Positions 7,568 through 16,801 of a DNA stretch of 64,000 nucleotides are shown in pieces. This DNA is from Streptomyces sp. NBC_01217 (lineage in GTDB: Bacteria > Actinomycetota > Actinomycetes > Streptomycetales > Streptomycetaceae), in NCBI RefSeq assembly GCF_035994185.1, contig NZ_CP108538.1, forward strand, positions 6,699,501 through 6,763,500, read 5' to 3'. The position numbers were made by a program, and so were the translations under genes. The notes under the pieces were generated by a model. It did not search any database. It was not told where the DNA came from and saw nothing but the letters and a program-made list of their open reading frames with translations. The stretch's first letter is position 1. Every line of letters starts with the position of its first letter.

Positions 7568-9538
7568 ATGACAAAGCCATCCCTCCCCGAGCTCCTGCAC
7601 GCCGCCGTGACCGCCGTCGGCGGTACGGAACGGCCTGGCCAGGCCGCCATGGCCGAGGCCGTTGCCGAGGCCGTCGACGACAATGCCCATCTGCTCGTCC
7701 AGGCCGGCACCGGCACGGGCAAATCCCTCGGCTACCTGGTGCCCGCGCTGGCGCACGGGGAGCGCGTCGTGGTGGCGACGGCGACCCTGGCACTGCAGCG
7801 CCAGCTCGTGGAGCGCGACCTTCCGCGTACGGTCGACGCCCTGCATCCGCTGCTGCGCCGACGGCCCCAGTTCGCCATGCTCAAGGGCCGCTCGAACTAT
7901 CTCTGTCTGCACCGGCTCCATGAAGGAGTGCCGCAGGAAGAGGAGGAGGGCCTCTTCGACCAGTTCGAAGCCGCGGCCCCGTCGAGCAAGCTCGGTCAGG
8001 ATCTGCTGCGGCTGCGGGACTGGTCGGACGAGACCGAGACCGGCGATCGTGATGACCTCACCCCGGGCGTCTCGGACCGTGCCTGGGCGCAGATCTCCGT
8101 CTCATCCCGCGAATGCCTGGGCGCCGGCAAGTGCGCGTACGGCGCGGAGTGCTTCGCGGAGCAGGCTCGTGAGCGTGCCAAGCTCGCCGATGTCGTCGTC
8201 ACCAATCACGCCCTCCTCGCCATCGACGCGATCGAGGGCGCCCCGGTGCTCCCGCAGCACGAGGTACTGATCGTCGACGAGGCCCATGAGCTGGTCTCCA
8301 GGGTCACCGGAGTGGCCACCGGGGAGCTCACGCCCGGTCAGGTCAACCGCGCGGTGCGCCGAGCGGCGAAGCTGGTCAACGAGAAGGCGGCCGACGCCCT
8401 GCAGACGGCGTCGGAGGGCTTCGAGCGAGTCATGGAGCTGGCGCTCCCCGGCCGTCTGGAAGAGGTCCCCGAAGACCTCGGTTACGCACTGCTGGCGCTG
8501 CGCGACGCCGCGCGTACGGTGATCTCGGCGCTGGGCGCCACGCGTGACAAGTCCGTCCAGGACGAGGACGCCGTGCGCAAGCAGGCACTCGCATCGGTGG
8601 AGACGATCCACGGCGTCGCCGAGCGCATCACCCAGGGCTCCGAGTACGACGTCGTCTGGTACGAGCGCCATGACCGCTTCGGCGCCTCTGTACGGGTCGC
8701 CCCGCTCTCCGTCTCCGGACTTCTGCGCGAGAAGCTCTTCGCCGACCGGTCCGTCGTCCTCACCTCTGCCACGCTCAAGCTCGGCGGGGATTTCAACGGG
8801 GTGGGTGCATCGCTCGGACTCGCTCCCGAAGGCACTGCGGGGGATGACATCCCGCAGTGGAAGGGGCTCGACGTCGGATCGCCGTTCGACTACCCGAAGC
8901 AGGGGATCCTGTACGTCGCCAGGCATCTGGCCACGCCCGGCCGGGAGGGCTCCCGCACCGACATGCTGGATGAGCTGGCCGAACTGGTGGAGGCGGCGGG
9001 CGGGCGCACCCTCGGACTGTTCTCGTCCATGCGGGCGGCCCAGGCCGCCGCCGACGAGCTGCGCGGCCGCCTCGAAAAGCCGATCCTGCTGCAGGGCGAG
9101 GAGACCCTCGGAGAGCTGATCAAGAACTTCGCGGCCGACCCCGAGACCTGTCTGTTCGGCACGCTGTCGCTCTGGCAGGGCGTCGATGTGCCCGGAGCCA
9201 GCTGCCAGCTGGTGGTCATGGACAGGATTCCGTTCCCACGCCCCGACGACCCGCTGATGAGCGCACGCCAGAAGGCGGTGGAGGAGGCGGGAGGCAATGG
9301 GTTCATGGCCGTTGCGGCGACGCACGCCGCGCTGCTGATGGCTCAGGGCGCCGGCCGGCTCGTACGGGCCACGGGCGACAAGGGCGTGGTCGCGGTGCTC
9401 GATCCCCGGCTGGCCAATGCCAGGTACGGCAGCTATCTGCGCGCCTCGCTGCCCGACTTCTGGTACACCACCGACGGCAACCAGGCGCGGCGCTCACTGG
9501 CGGCGATCGACGCGGCGGCCAAGGCCAACGATCAGTAG
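7568..9538 (+). CDS. dinG: DinG-family ATP-dependent DNA helicase with Fe-S cysteines
   Basis: Superfamily 2, XPD/DinG-type 5'-3' DNA helicase, 656 residues. Walker A is GTGTGKS at 47-53 and the DEAH box is D237-H240. Four cysteines (113, 183, 189, 195; NYLC, ECLGAGKC, AEC) have the spacing expected for the iron-sulfur cluster of this family. The C-terminal helicase motifs LTSATLKLGG, LFGTLSLWQGVDVPG and MAQGAGRLVR are intact. It faces the convergent lexA gene with a shared terminator. A TAGGGT -10-like hexamer (7553-7558) lies just before the ATG; no SOS box is visible upstream, so LexA control of this copy is not supported by sequence. Confidence 0.92.
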   Translation: MTKPSLPELLHAAVTAVGGTERPGQAAMAEAVAEAVDDNAHLLVQAGTGTGKSLGYLVPALAHGERVVVATATLALQRQLVERDLPRTVDALHPLLRRRPQFAMLKGRSNYLCLHRLHEGVPQEEEEGLFDQFEAAAPSSKLGQDLLRLRDWSDETETGDRDDLTPGVSDRAWAQISVSSRECLGAGKCAYGAECFAEQARERAKLADVVVTNHALLAIDAIEGAPVLPQHEVLIVDEAHELVSRVTGVATGELTPGQVNRAVRRAAKLVNEKAADALQTASEGFERVMELALPGRLEEVPEDLGYALLALRDAARTVISALGATRDKSVQDEDAVRKQALASVETIHGVAERITQGSEYDVVWYERHDRFGASVRVAPLSVSGLLREKLFADRSVVLTSATLKLGGDFNGVGASLGLAPEGTAGDDIPQWKGLDVGSPFDYPKQGILYVARHLATPGREGSRTDMLDELAELVEAAGGRTLGLFSSMRAAQAAADELRGRLEKPILLQGEETLGELIKNFAADPETCLFGTLSLWQGVDVPGASCQLVVMDRIPFPRPDDPLMSARQKAVEEAGGNGFMAVAATHAALLMAQGAGRLVRATGDKGVVAVLDPRLANARYGSYLRASLPDFWYTTDGNQARRSLAAIDAAAKANDQ

Positions 9539-9578
9539 CCCCGCCCCCGGGCCCGGAGGCACCGGCACGGCACAAGCA

Positions 9579-9613
9579 GGGCCCCGGGATCGGCGCAGCG
9601 GATCCCGGGGCCC
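9579..9613. terminator. Bidirectional terminator between dinG and lexA
   Basis: Perfect 13-bp inverted repeat (GGGCCCCGGGATC / GATCCCGGGGCCC) with a 9-base loop, between two convergent stop codons at 9538 and 9633. Confidence 0.85.
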
Positions 9614-9632
9614 GGTCGGAACCGGCGAGTCT

Positions 9633-10427
9633 TCACACCCGCCGCAGCACTGCCACCACCTTGCCGAGGATCGTCGCCTCGTCGCCCGGGATCGGCTGGT
9701 ACGCGGAGTTGTGGGGGAGCAGCCATACATGGCCGTCCTCCCGCTTGAAGCGCTTGACCGTGGCCTCGCCGTCCAGCATGGCCGCCACGATGTCGCCGTT
9801 CTCCGCGACGGGCTGGCGGCGAACGGTGACCCAGTCGCCGTCACAGATCGCCGCTTCGATCATCGAGTCACCGACGACCTTGAGGACGAACAGCTCTCCG
9901 TCACCGACCAGCTGGCGGGGGAGCGGGAAGACATCCTCGACCGATTCCTCGGCGAGGATCGGGCCACCGGCCGCGATCCGGCCGACCAGCGGCACGTACG
10001 ACGCCGCGGGCTTCCCTGTCGTATCGGTGGGCTGCGAGGTGGGCTGGTCCGAACCGCGGACCTCGTACGCCCGCGGGCGATGGGGGTCGCGGCGCAGGAA
10101 GCCCTTGCGCTCCAGGGCCATCAGCTGATGGGCGACGGAGGACGTGCTGGACAGGCCCACCGCCTGGCCGATCTCCCGCATCGAGGGCGGGTATCCACGC
10201 CGCTGCACGGAGTCCCGGATCACCTCGATCACTCGCCGCTGCCGGTCCGTGAGCCCCGAGCTGTCCGCCCGGATGCCTGGAGGTCGGCCGGGCAACGAGC
10301 GCGCTGGACGCACGGGCTCCGGCCCCTCCGTGTTCGTGACTGAGTCGTTCATGGCATGCACCGGCTCGAGTCGGCTCTGGGAGCGGTCCTGGGCAGTGAT
10401 GGTGGCACTGTCTGCGGTGGTGGTCAC
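9633..10427 (-). CDS. lexA: LexA, SOS repressor
   Basis: LexA repressor/autopeptidase, 264 residues from GTG 10427 (GAGAGGGG upstream). The winged-helix DNA-binding domain covers about 58-122 ([15 protein letters not shown], then [20 protein letters not shown]). The cleavage bond is Ala153-Gly154 in GRIAAGGP, and the S24 catalytic pair is Ser188 (GDSMI) and Lys225 (TVKRF). RecA-stimulated self-cleavage derepresses the SOS regulon. The first 55 residues are a non-conserved extension; an internal ATG at residue 26 (10352) is a possible alternative start but has a weaker ribosome site. A matching SOS box lies 63 bp upstream, so autoregulation is expected. Confidence 0.96.
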   Translation of the reverse strand: MTTTADSATITAQDRSQSRLEPVHAMNDSVTNTEGPEPVRPARSLPGRPPGIRADSSGLTDRQRRVIEVIRDSVQRRGYPPSMREIGQAVGLSSTSSVAHQLMALERKGFLRRDPHRPRAYEVRGSDQPTSQPTDTTGKPAASYVPLVGRIAAGGPILAEESVEDVFPLPRQLVGDGELFVLKVVGDSMIEAAICDGDWVTVRRQPVAENGDIVAAMLDGEATVKRFKREDGHVWLLPHNSAYQPIPGDEATILGKVVAVLRRV

Positions 10428-10489
10428 GTCGGCCCCTCTCGAATGGTCTCCCTAGCTGGACAACGGTAGTAGCTTTCGAAAGGTTGCGC

Positions 10490-10503
10490 CAAACACACGT
10501 TCG
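10490..10503 (-). promoter_or_regulatory. LexA (SOS) box upstream of lexA
   Basis: On the minus strand the site reads CGAACGTGTGTTTG, matching the actinobacterial/Gram-positive SOS consensus CGAAC-N4-GTTCG with one mismatch. It lies 63 bp upstream of the lexA start, a normal position for autoregulation. Confidence 0.82.
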
Positions 10504-10778
10504 AGTGAAAAACGAATAAAAGTGTGTCGTGTGTTCACTGCCGGGTGTATGCGTGATGGCCGGAGCGGTCGGGGTCCTGCTCAATTCGGACTATTACGGT
10601 AGCGTCCGCCGGCGCGGCCCCGCCACGCGGGGTGCCTTCGCGCCGTTGTCGGAGTCTGACAGCGGGGGCCCCGCGATCCTGGCAGCCGCGCGGTTCCCGT
10701 AACCTCGTCGTCGGCCGTAGGCTGCCTGCGGTCCGCCCGCGCTGCGCGACACGCGCTAGGGCCGAATGCGCGGCCAAA

Positions 10779-10794
10779 CCCAAGATCTAGTGGT
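10779..10794 (+). promoter_or_regulatory. Candidate NrdR box
   Basis: CCCAAGATCTAGTGGT resembles the NrdR operator consensus (ACACWATATATWGTGT), with an AT-richer centre and CCA/TGG outer half sites, about 140 bp upstream of nrdR. Streptomyces NrdR is known to bind and repress the nrdRJ promoter region; a second box, often present, is not clear here. Confidence 0.45.
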
Positions 10795-10935
10795 TGGATT
10801 GTTCCAGCCGCCCAGAAGTTGTGGTCCCCGGTCCACCGGGGATGCGGCGATCGCCTATGCTTGTGACTGCTTCGAGGGGCCCTGGCGGGCCCTGAAGAGG
10901 CTATTCAGTCGTGCTGTGAAGGAGGGTTGGGAGCC

Positions 10936-11448
10936 ATGCACTGCCCCTTCTGCAGGCACCCCGACAGCCGGGTCGTCGACAGTCGCACCACCGATGACGG
11001 CACGTCGATCCGCCGCCGTCGGCAGTGCCCCGACTGCTCCCGCCGTTTCACGACGGTGGAGACCTGCTCGCTGATGGTGGTGAAGCGCAGCGGCGTGACC
11101 GAACCCTTCAGCCGTACCAAGGTCATCTCCGGCGTGCGCAAGGCATGCCAGGGGCGGCCGGTCACCGAGGACGCCCTCGCCAAACTCGGCCAGCGGGTCG
11201 AGGAGGCGGTGCGTGCCACCGGCAGCGCCGAGCTGACCACCCACGACGTGGGTCTGGCCATCCTCGGCCCCCTGCAGGAACTCGACCTCGTCGCGTACCT
11301 GCGTTTCGCGTCCGTGTACCGGGCGTTCGACACACTTGAGGACTTCGAGACCGCCATCGCGGAACTCCGCGAACGGCGGCCTCCCGTGGAGGAGCGCGGG
11401 ACCGGCGAGACCCTTGAGGTCCCCGTTCCCGCGGTCGCCGCCGACTGA
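10936..11448 (+). CDS. nrdR: NrdR, ribonucleotide reductase transcriptional repressor
   Basis: Zinc-ribbon/ATP-cone repressor of 170 residues that senses (d)ATP and represses ribonucleotide reductase operons. The zinc ribbon uses Cys3, Cys6 (HCPFC), Cys31 and Cys34 (QCPDC). The ATP-cone follows from about residue 46 ([24 protein letters not shown]) to 136 ([14 protein letters not shown]). The ATG at 10936 is preceded by GGAGG. Length and domain layout are normal for the family apart from a short acidic tail of about 25 residues. It lies 162 bp upstream of nrdJ, and the two are probably one operon, as established for Streptomyces. Confidence 0.97.
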   Translation: MHCPFCRHPDSRVVDSRTTDDGTSIRRRRQCPDCSRRFTTVETCSLMVVKRSGVTEPFSRTKVISGVRKACQGRPVTEDALAKLGQRVEEAVRATGSAELTTHDVGLAILGPLQELDLVAYLRFASVYRAFDTLEDFETAIAELRERRPPVEERGTGETLEVPVPAVAAD

Positions 11449-11610
11449 GCGACACCGGCCGATCGACACAGATCCGTGGATCGGCGACAGGGCGGCTGCA
11501 TATAGACCCGCTCCGGGCGCTGTGCGTGGCGCCCGAAGCATCAGAGACAGACTGTGCCCCGGGAAGTTCTGGGCACTTCAGGGCGTTTTTGCCCACATAT
11601 GGGAGGCGGC

Positions 11611-14520
11611 ATGACAGAGACGGCGAGCGGCCCGGCACGAGGTTCCCGAGCCAAGGGATCCAAGTCGACTGCGACCAAGCAGGGCCTGCGTATCGACCGC
11701 ATCCACACCACCCCCGGCGTGCATCCGTACGACGAGGTGGCGTGGGAGCGCCGTGACGTCGTCATGACCAACTGGCGCGACGGCTCGATCAACTTCGAGC
11801 AGCGTGGCGTCGAGTTCCCCGACTTCTGGTCGGTGAACGCGGTCAACATCGTCACCAGCAAGTACTTCCGCGGGGCCGTCGGCACCCCGCAACGCGAGAC
11901 CGGTCTGCGACAGCTGATCGATCGGATCGTGACGACGTACCGCAAGGCCGGCGAGGACAACGGCTACTTCGCCTCTCCCGCGGACGCCGAGATCTTCGAG
12001 CACGAGCTTGCGTACGCCCTCCTGCACCAGATCTTCAGCTTCAACTCCCCGGTCTGGTTCAACGTCGGTACGCCCCAACCGCAGCAGGTCTCCGCCTGCT
12101 TCATCCTGTCCGTCGACGACTCCATGGAGTCGATCCTCGACTGGTACAAGGAAGAGGGCATGATCTTCAAGGGCGGCTCCGGCGCAGGCCTGAACCTCTC
12201 CCGTATCCGCTCCTCCAAGGAGCTGCTCTCCTCCGGTGGCAACGCCTCCGGTCCGGTCTCCTTCATGCGCGGCGCCGACGCCTCCGCAGGAACGATCAAG
12301 TCCGGTGGCGCCACCCGCCGCGCGGCCAAGATGGTCATTCTCGACGTCGACCACCCCGACATCGAGAACTTCATCGAGACCAAGGTCAAGGAGGAGGAGA
12401 AGATCCGCGCCCTGCGTGACGCGGGCTTCGACATGGACCTGGGCGGCGACGACATCACGTCCGTCCAGTACCAGAACGCCAACAACTCGGTCCGCGTGAA
12501 CGACGAGTTCATGAAGGCCGTCGAGTCCGGCGGCAAGTTCGGGCTGCGTGCCCGGATGACCGGTGACGTCATCGAAGAGGTCGAGGCCAAGTCCCTCTTC
12601 CGCAAGATGGCCGAGGCGGCCTGGGCCTGCGCAGACCCCGGCATCCAGTACGACGACACCATCAACGCCTGGCACACCTGCCCGGAGTCCGGCCGGATCA
12701 ACGGCTCGAACCCGTGCAGCGAGTACATGCACCTGGACAACACCTCGTGCAACCTCGCCTCGCTGAACCTGATGAAGTTCCTCAAGGACGATGGCCTGGG
12801 CAACCAGTCCTTCGAGTCCGAGCGCTTCGCCAAGGTCGTCGAGCTGGTCATCACCGCGATGGACATCTCCATCTGCTTCGCGGACTTCCCGACGCAGAAG
12901 ATCGGCGAGAACACCCGCGCCTTCCGTCAGCTGGGCATCGGTTACGCCAACCTCGGCGCCCTGCTGATGGCGACCGGCCACGCGTACGACAGCGACGGCG
13001 GCCGCGCCCTCGCCGGTGCCATCACCTCGCTGATGACCGGCACCTCGTACAAGCGCTCCGCCGAGCTCGCCGCGGTCGTCGGCCCGTACGACGGCTACGC
13101 CCGCAACGCCGAGCCGCACCAGCGCGTCATGAAGCAGCACGCCGACGCAAACGCCGCGGCCGTCCACATGGACGACCTGGACAACACGATCTGGGCCGCC
13201 GCGACGGAGGCCTGGCAGGATGTGATCCGCCTCGGCGCGAAGAACGGTTTCCGCAACGCGCAGGCCTCGGTCATCGCGCCCACCGGCACCATCGGTCTCG
13301 CGATGTCCTGCGACACCACCGGCCTTGAGCCCGACCTCGCCCTGGTCAAGTTCAAGAAGCTGGTCGGCGGCGGCTCGATGCAGATCGTCAACGGCACCGT
13401 CCCGCAGGCCCTGCGCCGCCTGGGCTACCAGGAGGAGCAGATCGAGGCGATCGTCGCCCACATCGCCGAGCACGGCAACGTGATCGACGCCCCCGGCCTG
13501 AAGACCGAGCACTACGAGGTCTTCGACTGCGCGATGGGCGAGCGTTCCATCTCCGCGATGGGCCACGTGCGCATGATGGCCGCGATCCAGCCGTGGATCT
13601 CCGGCGCGCTCTCCAAGACGGTGAACCTGCCGGAGACGGCCACCGTCGAGGACGTCGAAGAGGTCTACTTCGAGGCGTGGAAGATGGGCGTCAAGGCGCT
13701 CGCCATCTACCGCGACAACTGCAAGGTCGGCCAGCCCCTCTCCGCGAAGACCAAGGAGAAGGAGAAGGAGAAGGCCGCGGTCACCGCCAAGGCCGAGGAG
13801 ACCATCCGCAGTGCGGTCGAGAAGGTCGTCGAGTACCGCCCGGTCCGCAAGCGCCTCCCCAAGGGCCGTCCCGGCATCACCACCTCCTTCACGGTGGGCG
13901 GCGCCGAGGGCTACATGACCGCCAACTCCTACCCGGACGACGGTCTCGGCGAGGTCTTCCTGAAGATGTCCAAGCAGGGCTCCACCCTCGCGGGCATGAT
14001 GGACGCCTTCTCCATCGCCGTCTCGGTCGGTCTGCAGTACGGCGTCCCGCTGGAGACGTACGTCTCGAAGTTCACCAACATGCGCTTCGAGCCGGCCGGC
14101 ATGACGGACGACCCGGACGTACGGATGGCACAGTCGATCGTCGACTACATCTTCCGCCGCCTCGCGCTGGACTTCCTGCCCTTCGAGACCCGCTCGGCAC
14201 TCGGCATCCACTCGGCCGAGGAGCGCCAGCGTCACCTCGACACCGGTTCGTACGAGCCCTCCCTGGAGGACGAGGAGCTGGACGTCGAAAGCCTGGCCCA
14301 GTCCGCGCCGGTGCGTACGGAGCCGCTGAAGGCGGTCGCCCCCGTGCAGGAGGCCGAGAAGCCGGCCCCGAGGACGGCGCACACCTCGGCGGAGCTCGTC
14401 GAGATGCAGCTGGGCATCAGCGCGGACGCGCCGCTCTGCTTCTCCTGCGGTACGAAGATGCAGCGCGCCGGATCCTGCTACATCTGCGAGGGCTGCGGCT
14501 CGACCAGCGGTTGCAGCTGA
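11611..14520 (+). CDS. nrdJ: NrdJ, adenosylcobalamin-dependent (class II) ribonucleotide reductase
   Basis: Class II ribonucleotide reductase, 969 residues, reducing ribonucleotides to deoxyribonucleotides with a coenzyme B12 radical and no oxygen or small subunit. Visible features: first redox Cys in QVSACFILS near 168, catalytic loop NPCSEYMHLDNTSCNLASLNL near 368-388, the phosphate-binding IAPTGTIGLAMSCDTTG near 555, and a C-terminal Cys-rich tail (CFSCGTKM...CYICEGCGSTSGCS) that passes electrons to the active site. A Lys/Glu-rich linker (KTKEKEKEKAA) lies near 713. Start ATG 11611 follows GGGAGG. Control is expected from NrdR; the transcript ends at a 16-bp hairpin. Confidence 0.97.
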   Translation: MTETASGPARGSRAKGSKSTATKQGLRIDRIHTTPGVHPYDEVAWERRDVVMTNWRDGSINFEQRGVEFPDFWSVNAVNIVTSKYFRGAVGTPQRETGLRQLIDRIVTTYRKAGEDNGYFASPADAEIFEHELAYALLHQIFSFNSPVWFNVGTPQPQQVSACFILSVDDSMESILDWYKEEGMIFKGGSGAGLNLSRIRSSKELLSSGGNASGPVSFMRGADASAGTIKSGGATRRAAKMVILDVDHPDIENFIETKVKEEEKIRALRDAGFDMDLGGDDITSVQYQNANNSVRVNDEFMKAVESGGKFGLRARMTGDVIEEVEAKSLFRKMAEAAWACADPGIQYDDTINAWHTCPESGRINGSNPCSEYMHLDNTSCNLASLNLMKFLKDDGLGNQSFESERFAKVVELVITAMDISICFADFPTQKIGENTRAFRQLGIGYANLGALLMATGHAYDSDGGRALAGAITSLMTGTSYKRSAELAAVVGPYDGYARNAEPHQRVMKQHADANAAAVHMDDLDNTIWAAATEAWQDVIRLGAKNGFRNAQASVIAPTGTIGLAMSCDTTGLEPDLALVKFKKLVGGGSMQIVNGTVPQALRRLGYQEEQIEAIVAHIAEHGNVIDAPGLKTEHYEVFDCAMGERSISAMGHVRMMAAIQPWISGALSKTVNLPETATVEDVEEVYFEAWKMGVKALAIYRDNCKVGQPLSAKTKEKEKEKAAVTAKAEETIRSAVEKVVEYRPVRKRLPKGRPGITTSFTVGGAEGYMTANSYPDDGLGEVFLKMSKQGSTLAGMMDAFSIAVSVGLQYGVPLETYVSKFTNMRFEPAGMTDDPDVRMAQSIVDYIFRRLALDFLPFETRSALGIHSAEERQRHLDTGSYEPSLEDEELDVESLAQSAPVRTEPLKAVAPVQEAEKPAPRTAHTSAELVEMQLGISADAPLCFSCGTKMQRAGSCYICEGCGSTSGCS

Positions 14521-14593
14521 TTTCGGGCCAGTCGCGTGGGAGACGACGCTTTGACGTAGCCTGCGCGCCCGGCTGATCAGCAGCTGAGCCAGT

Positions 14594-14628
14594 ACGAAGG
14601 GGACCGACCGACGGTCGGTCCCCTTCGT
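14594..14628. terminator. Terminator between nrdJ and terD
   Basis: Perfect 16-bp inverted repeat (ACGAAGGGGACCGACC, 3-base loop, complement) between convergent nrdJ and the TerD-family gene; suited to act in both directions. Confidence 0.88.
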
Positions 14629-14663
14629 CGTGCCGCGATGGCGGGGCCGTCTTCTGCGACGCG

Positions 14664-15200
14664 TCAGGCCCCGGGCGTGCGGCCTCCCATCGCTCCGGCG
14701 AACGAACCGGGGTCACCGTCGAAGCCCCGGACCGCACTGCGGAACTCCCAGGCGCCGGAGGCGTCGCGGATGAACTCGGCGACCGTTGCCGCGGTGGCGG
14801 CGCCGACGGCGGAGAAGTTGTCCTCCGCGAGATTCGTGTAGCCCTCCCGGACCTGGACGCCGGTGTGCGCTATTTCGGCGAATGTCCTGCGGCCGTCGCG
14901 CTGCTGAATGGCGACTCCGACGACGACCCGGGTGTACCTGGGCGCCAGACGGTGCAGTTCCAGAGTCATGACCTCGTCGAAGCCGAGGCCCAGTCCGGTC
15001 CTGCTGTCGCGGTTGAGGGTGATGGTGCCGTCCGGTGAGCGGCTGTCGAAGTGCACGAGATACGCAGGACTGCCGTACGGCGCCTCCGCGAGGTAGGTCG
15101 CCGCGATGATGTCGAGGTCATGGGCCGGGGCACCCTGAGGACTGGGATCCCATTTGAGCCTGACTTCGACCTTCTCGATGTCCTTGTTGGGCGTGCTCAT
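14664..15200 (-). CDS. TerD-family protein
   Basis: TerD-domain protein of 178 residues, a calcium-binding-type fold linked to tellurite/stress resistance and, in Streptomyces, to differentiation. Conserved blocks: EVRLKWDPSPQGAPAHDLDIIAATYL near 8-33, HFDSRSPDGTITLNRDSRTG near 50, DEVMTLELHRLAP near 75, and the RVVVGVAIQQRDGRRTFAEI strand near 90. The Asp-rich calcium loops are present in shortened form. ATG 15200 is preferred because GGGAGGCAAG lies immediately upstream; a start at 15248 has no comparable site. Convergent with nrdJ. Biochemical function is unknown for this family. Confidence 0.88.
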   Translation of the reverse strand: MSTPNKDIEKVEVRLKWDPSPQGAPAHDLDIIAATYLAEAPYGSPAYLVHFDSRSPDGTITLNRDSRTGLGLGFDEVMTLELHRLAPRYTRVVVGVAIQQRDGRRTFAEIAHTGVQVREGYTNLAEDNFSAVGAATAATVAEFIRDASGAWEFRSAVRGFDGDPGSFAGAMGGRTPGA

Positions 15201-15413
15201 CGGACTTGCCTCCCTGGCTTGCCGCTGGGCCGTCGTCGGGCTGTTCATGCCACCCGATCATGTCCGTAACCGGCCGTGGATCCAACCGGCTTGGCGGGCA
15301 GCGACGGAATCGGGCCACTGTCGGTTCGGTGCTTTCGTGCTTCCCGGCCGTGAATTCGGGCGCACTCCACCAGAGCGTGACCCGCGCCACGTTCGGCGCC
15401 GTACGATGGCGCG

Positions 15414-16019
15414 GTGCTGGTCAAGTGGATTCGTTGCACCGTGGTGGACCGTCGAGGTTTTGAACGGGGACAGCGAAAGTGGGCGGGGCTGCTGGGTGAG
15501 CCGGGGTTCAGGGGACAGGGCGGAGGGTGGAGCCGAGGGCGTCCGGAAGTGGCGCACGTCTTCGCCTTCTGGGAGAACCGTGTCTTCTACGACTCGTTCA
15601 TGGCGCGCGCCCATGACCAGTTGGCTGCCGCACAGTCCGGAACGTACAGCAGCATCCAGGTCAAGCTGTTCGAGTACCGCTTCGATGTGAAGACCGGCTT
15701 CGAGCCGCGCTTCACCGACGCGGACGTCGTCAGGGTGGCGCACAGCAAGGTGCACGAGGACCGGGTCGAGCATTTCGCGTTGATGCAGGAGAGGGTCTGG
15801 AATCCGGCGATGGCCGGGTCGCCCGGCATGCTGCGCGGGGTGTTCGGGGAGGCGCCGGGGCATGAGTTCCTCGTGTTGTCCATGTGGCAGTCGAGCGCCG
15901 AGCGCGGCAAGTACCGGGCGGGGAGCATCGAGCGGCTCACACAGCGGGCACAGACCGAGGACGATGTGGCGGCTGTGACGGGCGACGTCGTGCAGCTCGA
16001 ACCGTCCTGGACGGTGTGA
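15414..16019 (+). CDS. YdbC/DUF4937-like hypothetical protein
   Basis: 201-residue soluble protein beginning LVKWIRCTVVDRRGFERGQRKWAGLLGEPGF, which I recognise as resembling the Bacillus YdbC (DUF4937) family. It contains a dimeric alpha/beta-barrel-like pattern (GGWS, VAHVFAFWENRVFYDSFMARAHDQL), the layout of small ABM-type monooxygenase folds, then a second half with EHFALMQERVWNPAMAGSPGMLRGVFG, which looks like a second copy of the fold. The GTG at 15414 has no clear ribosome site, and the first codons may be leaderless. No enzymatic function can be assigned. Its start region diverges from TerD; it is followed 110 bp on by a histidine phosphatase. Confidence 0.7.
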   Translation: MLVKWIRCTVVDRRGFERGQRKWAGLLGEPGFRGQGGGWSRGRPEVAHVFAFWENRVFYDSFMARAHDQLAAAQSGTYSSIQVKLFEYRFDVKTGFEPRFTDADVVRVAHSKVHEDRVEHFALMQERVWNPAMAGSPGMLRGVFGEAPGHEFLVLSMWQSSAERGKYRAGSIERLTQRAQTEDDVAAVTGDVVQLEPSWTV

Positions 16020-16117
16020 CCGGCCGCGACGAAGGAAAGACGCTCGCCCGGGCCGCTGCACCGGCGACATCCGTCGGATGGAGTCCGGACAGCTGCTCGA
16101 ATGAGACATAGCCGATC

Positions 16118-16123
16118 TAGGGT
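16118..16123 (+). promoter_or_regulatory. Candidate -10 for a leaderless transcript
   Basis: TAGGGT ends six bases before the ATG at 16130, and no ribosome site lies between, the usual picture of a leaderless Streptomyces mRNA. The -35 region is weak. Confidence 0.4.
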
Positions 16124-16129
16124 CGGTAC

Positions 16130-16789
16130 ATGGCACGACCGCAACGCATTGTCCTCGTCCGGCACGGGGAGTCCGAGGGCAACGCCGATGACACGGTGTA
16201 CGAGCGCGAACCGGACCACGCGCTGAGGCTCACCACGACAGGGCTGCGGCAGGCCAGGGACACCGGTGCGCGGCTGCGCGAAGTGTTCGACGGCGAGCGG
16301 GTCAGCGTGTACGTCTCGCCCTACCGCCGCACCCACGAGACATTCCGGGCCCTCGGGCTGGACCTCGACCGGGTGAGGGTGAGGGAGGAGCCGCGGCTGC
16401 GGGAGCAGGACTGGGGGAACTGGCAGGACCGGGACGATGTGAGGCTGCAGAAGGCCTACCGGGATGCGTACGGTCACTTCTTCTACCGCTTCGCGCAGGG
16501 GGAGTCCGGGGCCGATGTGTACGACAGGGTCGGAGCCTTTCTGGAGAGTCTGTACCGGAGCTTCGAGGACCCCGACCACCCGCCGAACGTTCTGCTGGTC
16601 ACGCACGGACTGACCATGCGGTTGTTCTGCATGCGCTGGTTCCACTGGTCGGTGGCCGAGTTCGAATCGCTGTCCAATCCGGGCAACGGGGAGACCAGGA
16701 CGCTGATACTCGGCGAGGACGGGCGCTACACCCTTGACCGGCCGTTCGAGCGCTGGCGTACCCCTGAGCCGTACGGCATCACCGGATAG
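16130..16789 (+). CDS. Histidine phosphatase (phosphoglycerate mutase-like)
   Basis: Histidine phosphatase superfamily (branch 1), 219 residues. The phospho-accepting motif LVRHGESEGN is at 9-18, SPYRRTHET is near 64, the acid/base Glu lies in EPRLREQDWGNW near 87, and the second catalytic His is in LLVTHGLTMR near 156. Such proteins dephosphorylate sugar phosphates or other small phosphomonoesters, or act as mutases; the substrate cannot be inferred. A TAGGGT -10-like element directly upstream suggests a leaderless mRNA. The gene is 12 bp upstream of an ADP-ribosylglycohydrolase and is probably co-transcribed with it. Confidence 0.9.
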   Translation: MARPQRIVLVRHGESEGNADDTVYEREPDHALRLTTTGLRQARDTGARLREVFDGERVSVYVSPYRRTHETFRALGLDLDRVRVREEPRLREQDWGNWQDRDDVRLQKAYRDAYGHFFYRFAQGESGADVYDRVGAFLESLYRSFEDPDHPPNVLLVTHGLTMRLFCMRWFHWSVAEFESLSNPGNGETRTLILGEDGRYTLDRPFERWRTPEPYGITG

Positions 16790-16801
16790 AGTGGAGGGGC
16801 G

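Larger units (their letters stand above)
10428..10935. promoter_or_regulatory. Divergent lexA / nrdR control region
   Basis: 508 bases without a gene between divergent lexA and nrdR. It holds the SOS box (10490-10503) and a candidate NrdR box (10779-10794). I found no B12-riboswitch B12-box signature here. Short frames on either strand lack ribosome sites and conservation cues. Confidence 0.6.

Noticed and set aside
10428..10935. B12 riboswitch upstream of nrdRJ
   Set aside because: No B12-box-like block was recognised. The riboswitch in Streptomyces belongs upstream of the class Ia nrdAB operon; here NrdR control is more likely.
11578..14382. Very long open frame (over 900 codons) on the minus strand opposite nrdJ
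   Set aside because: It mirrors the codon bias of nrdJ, has no ribosome site or recognisable domain, and its translation is low-complexity; it is a shadow frame.
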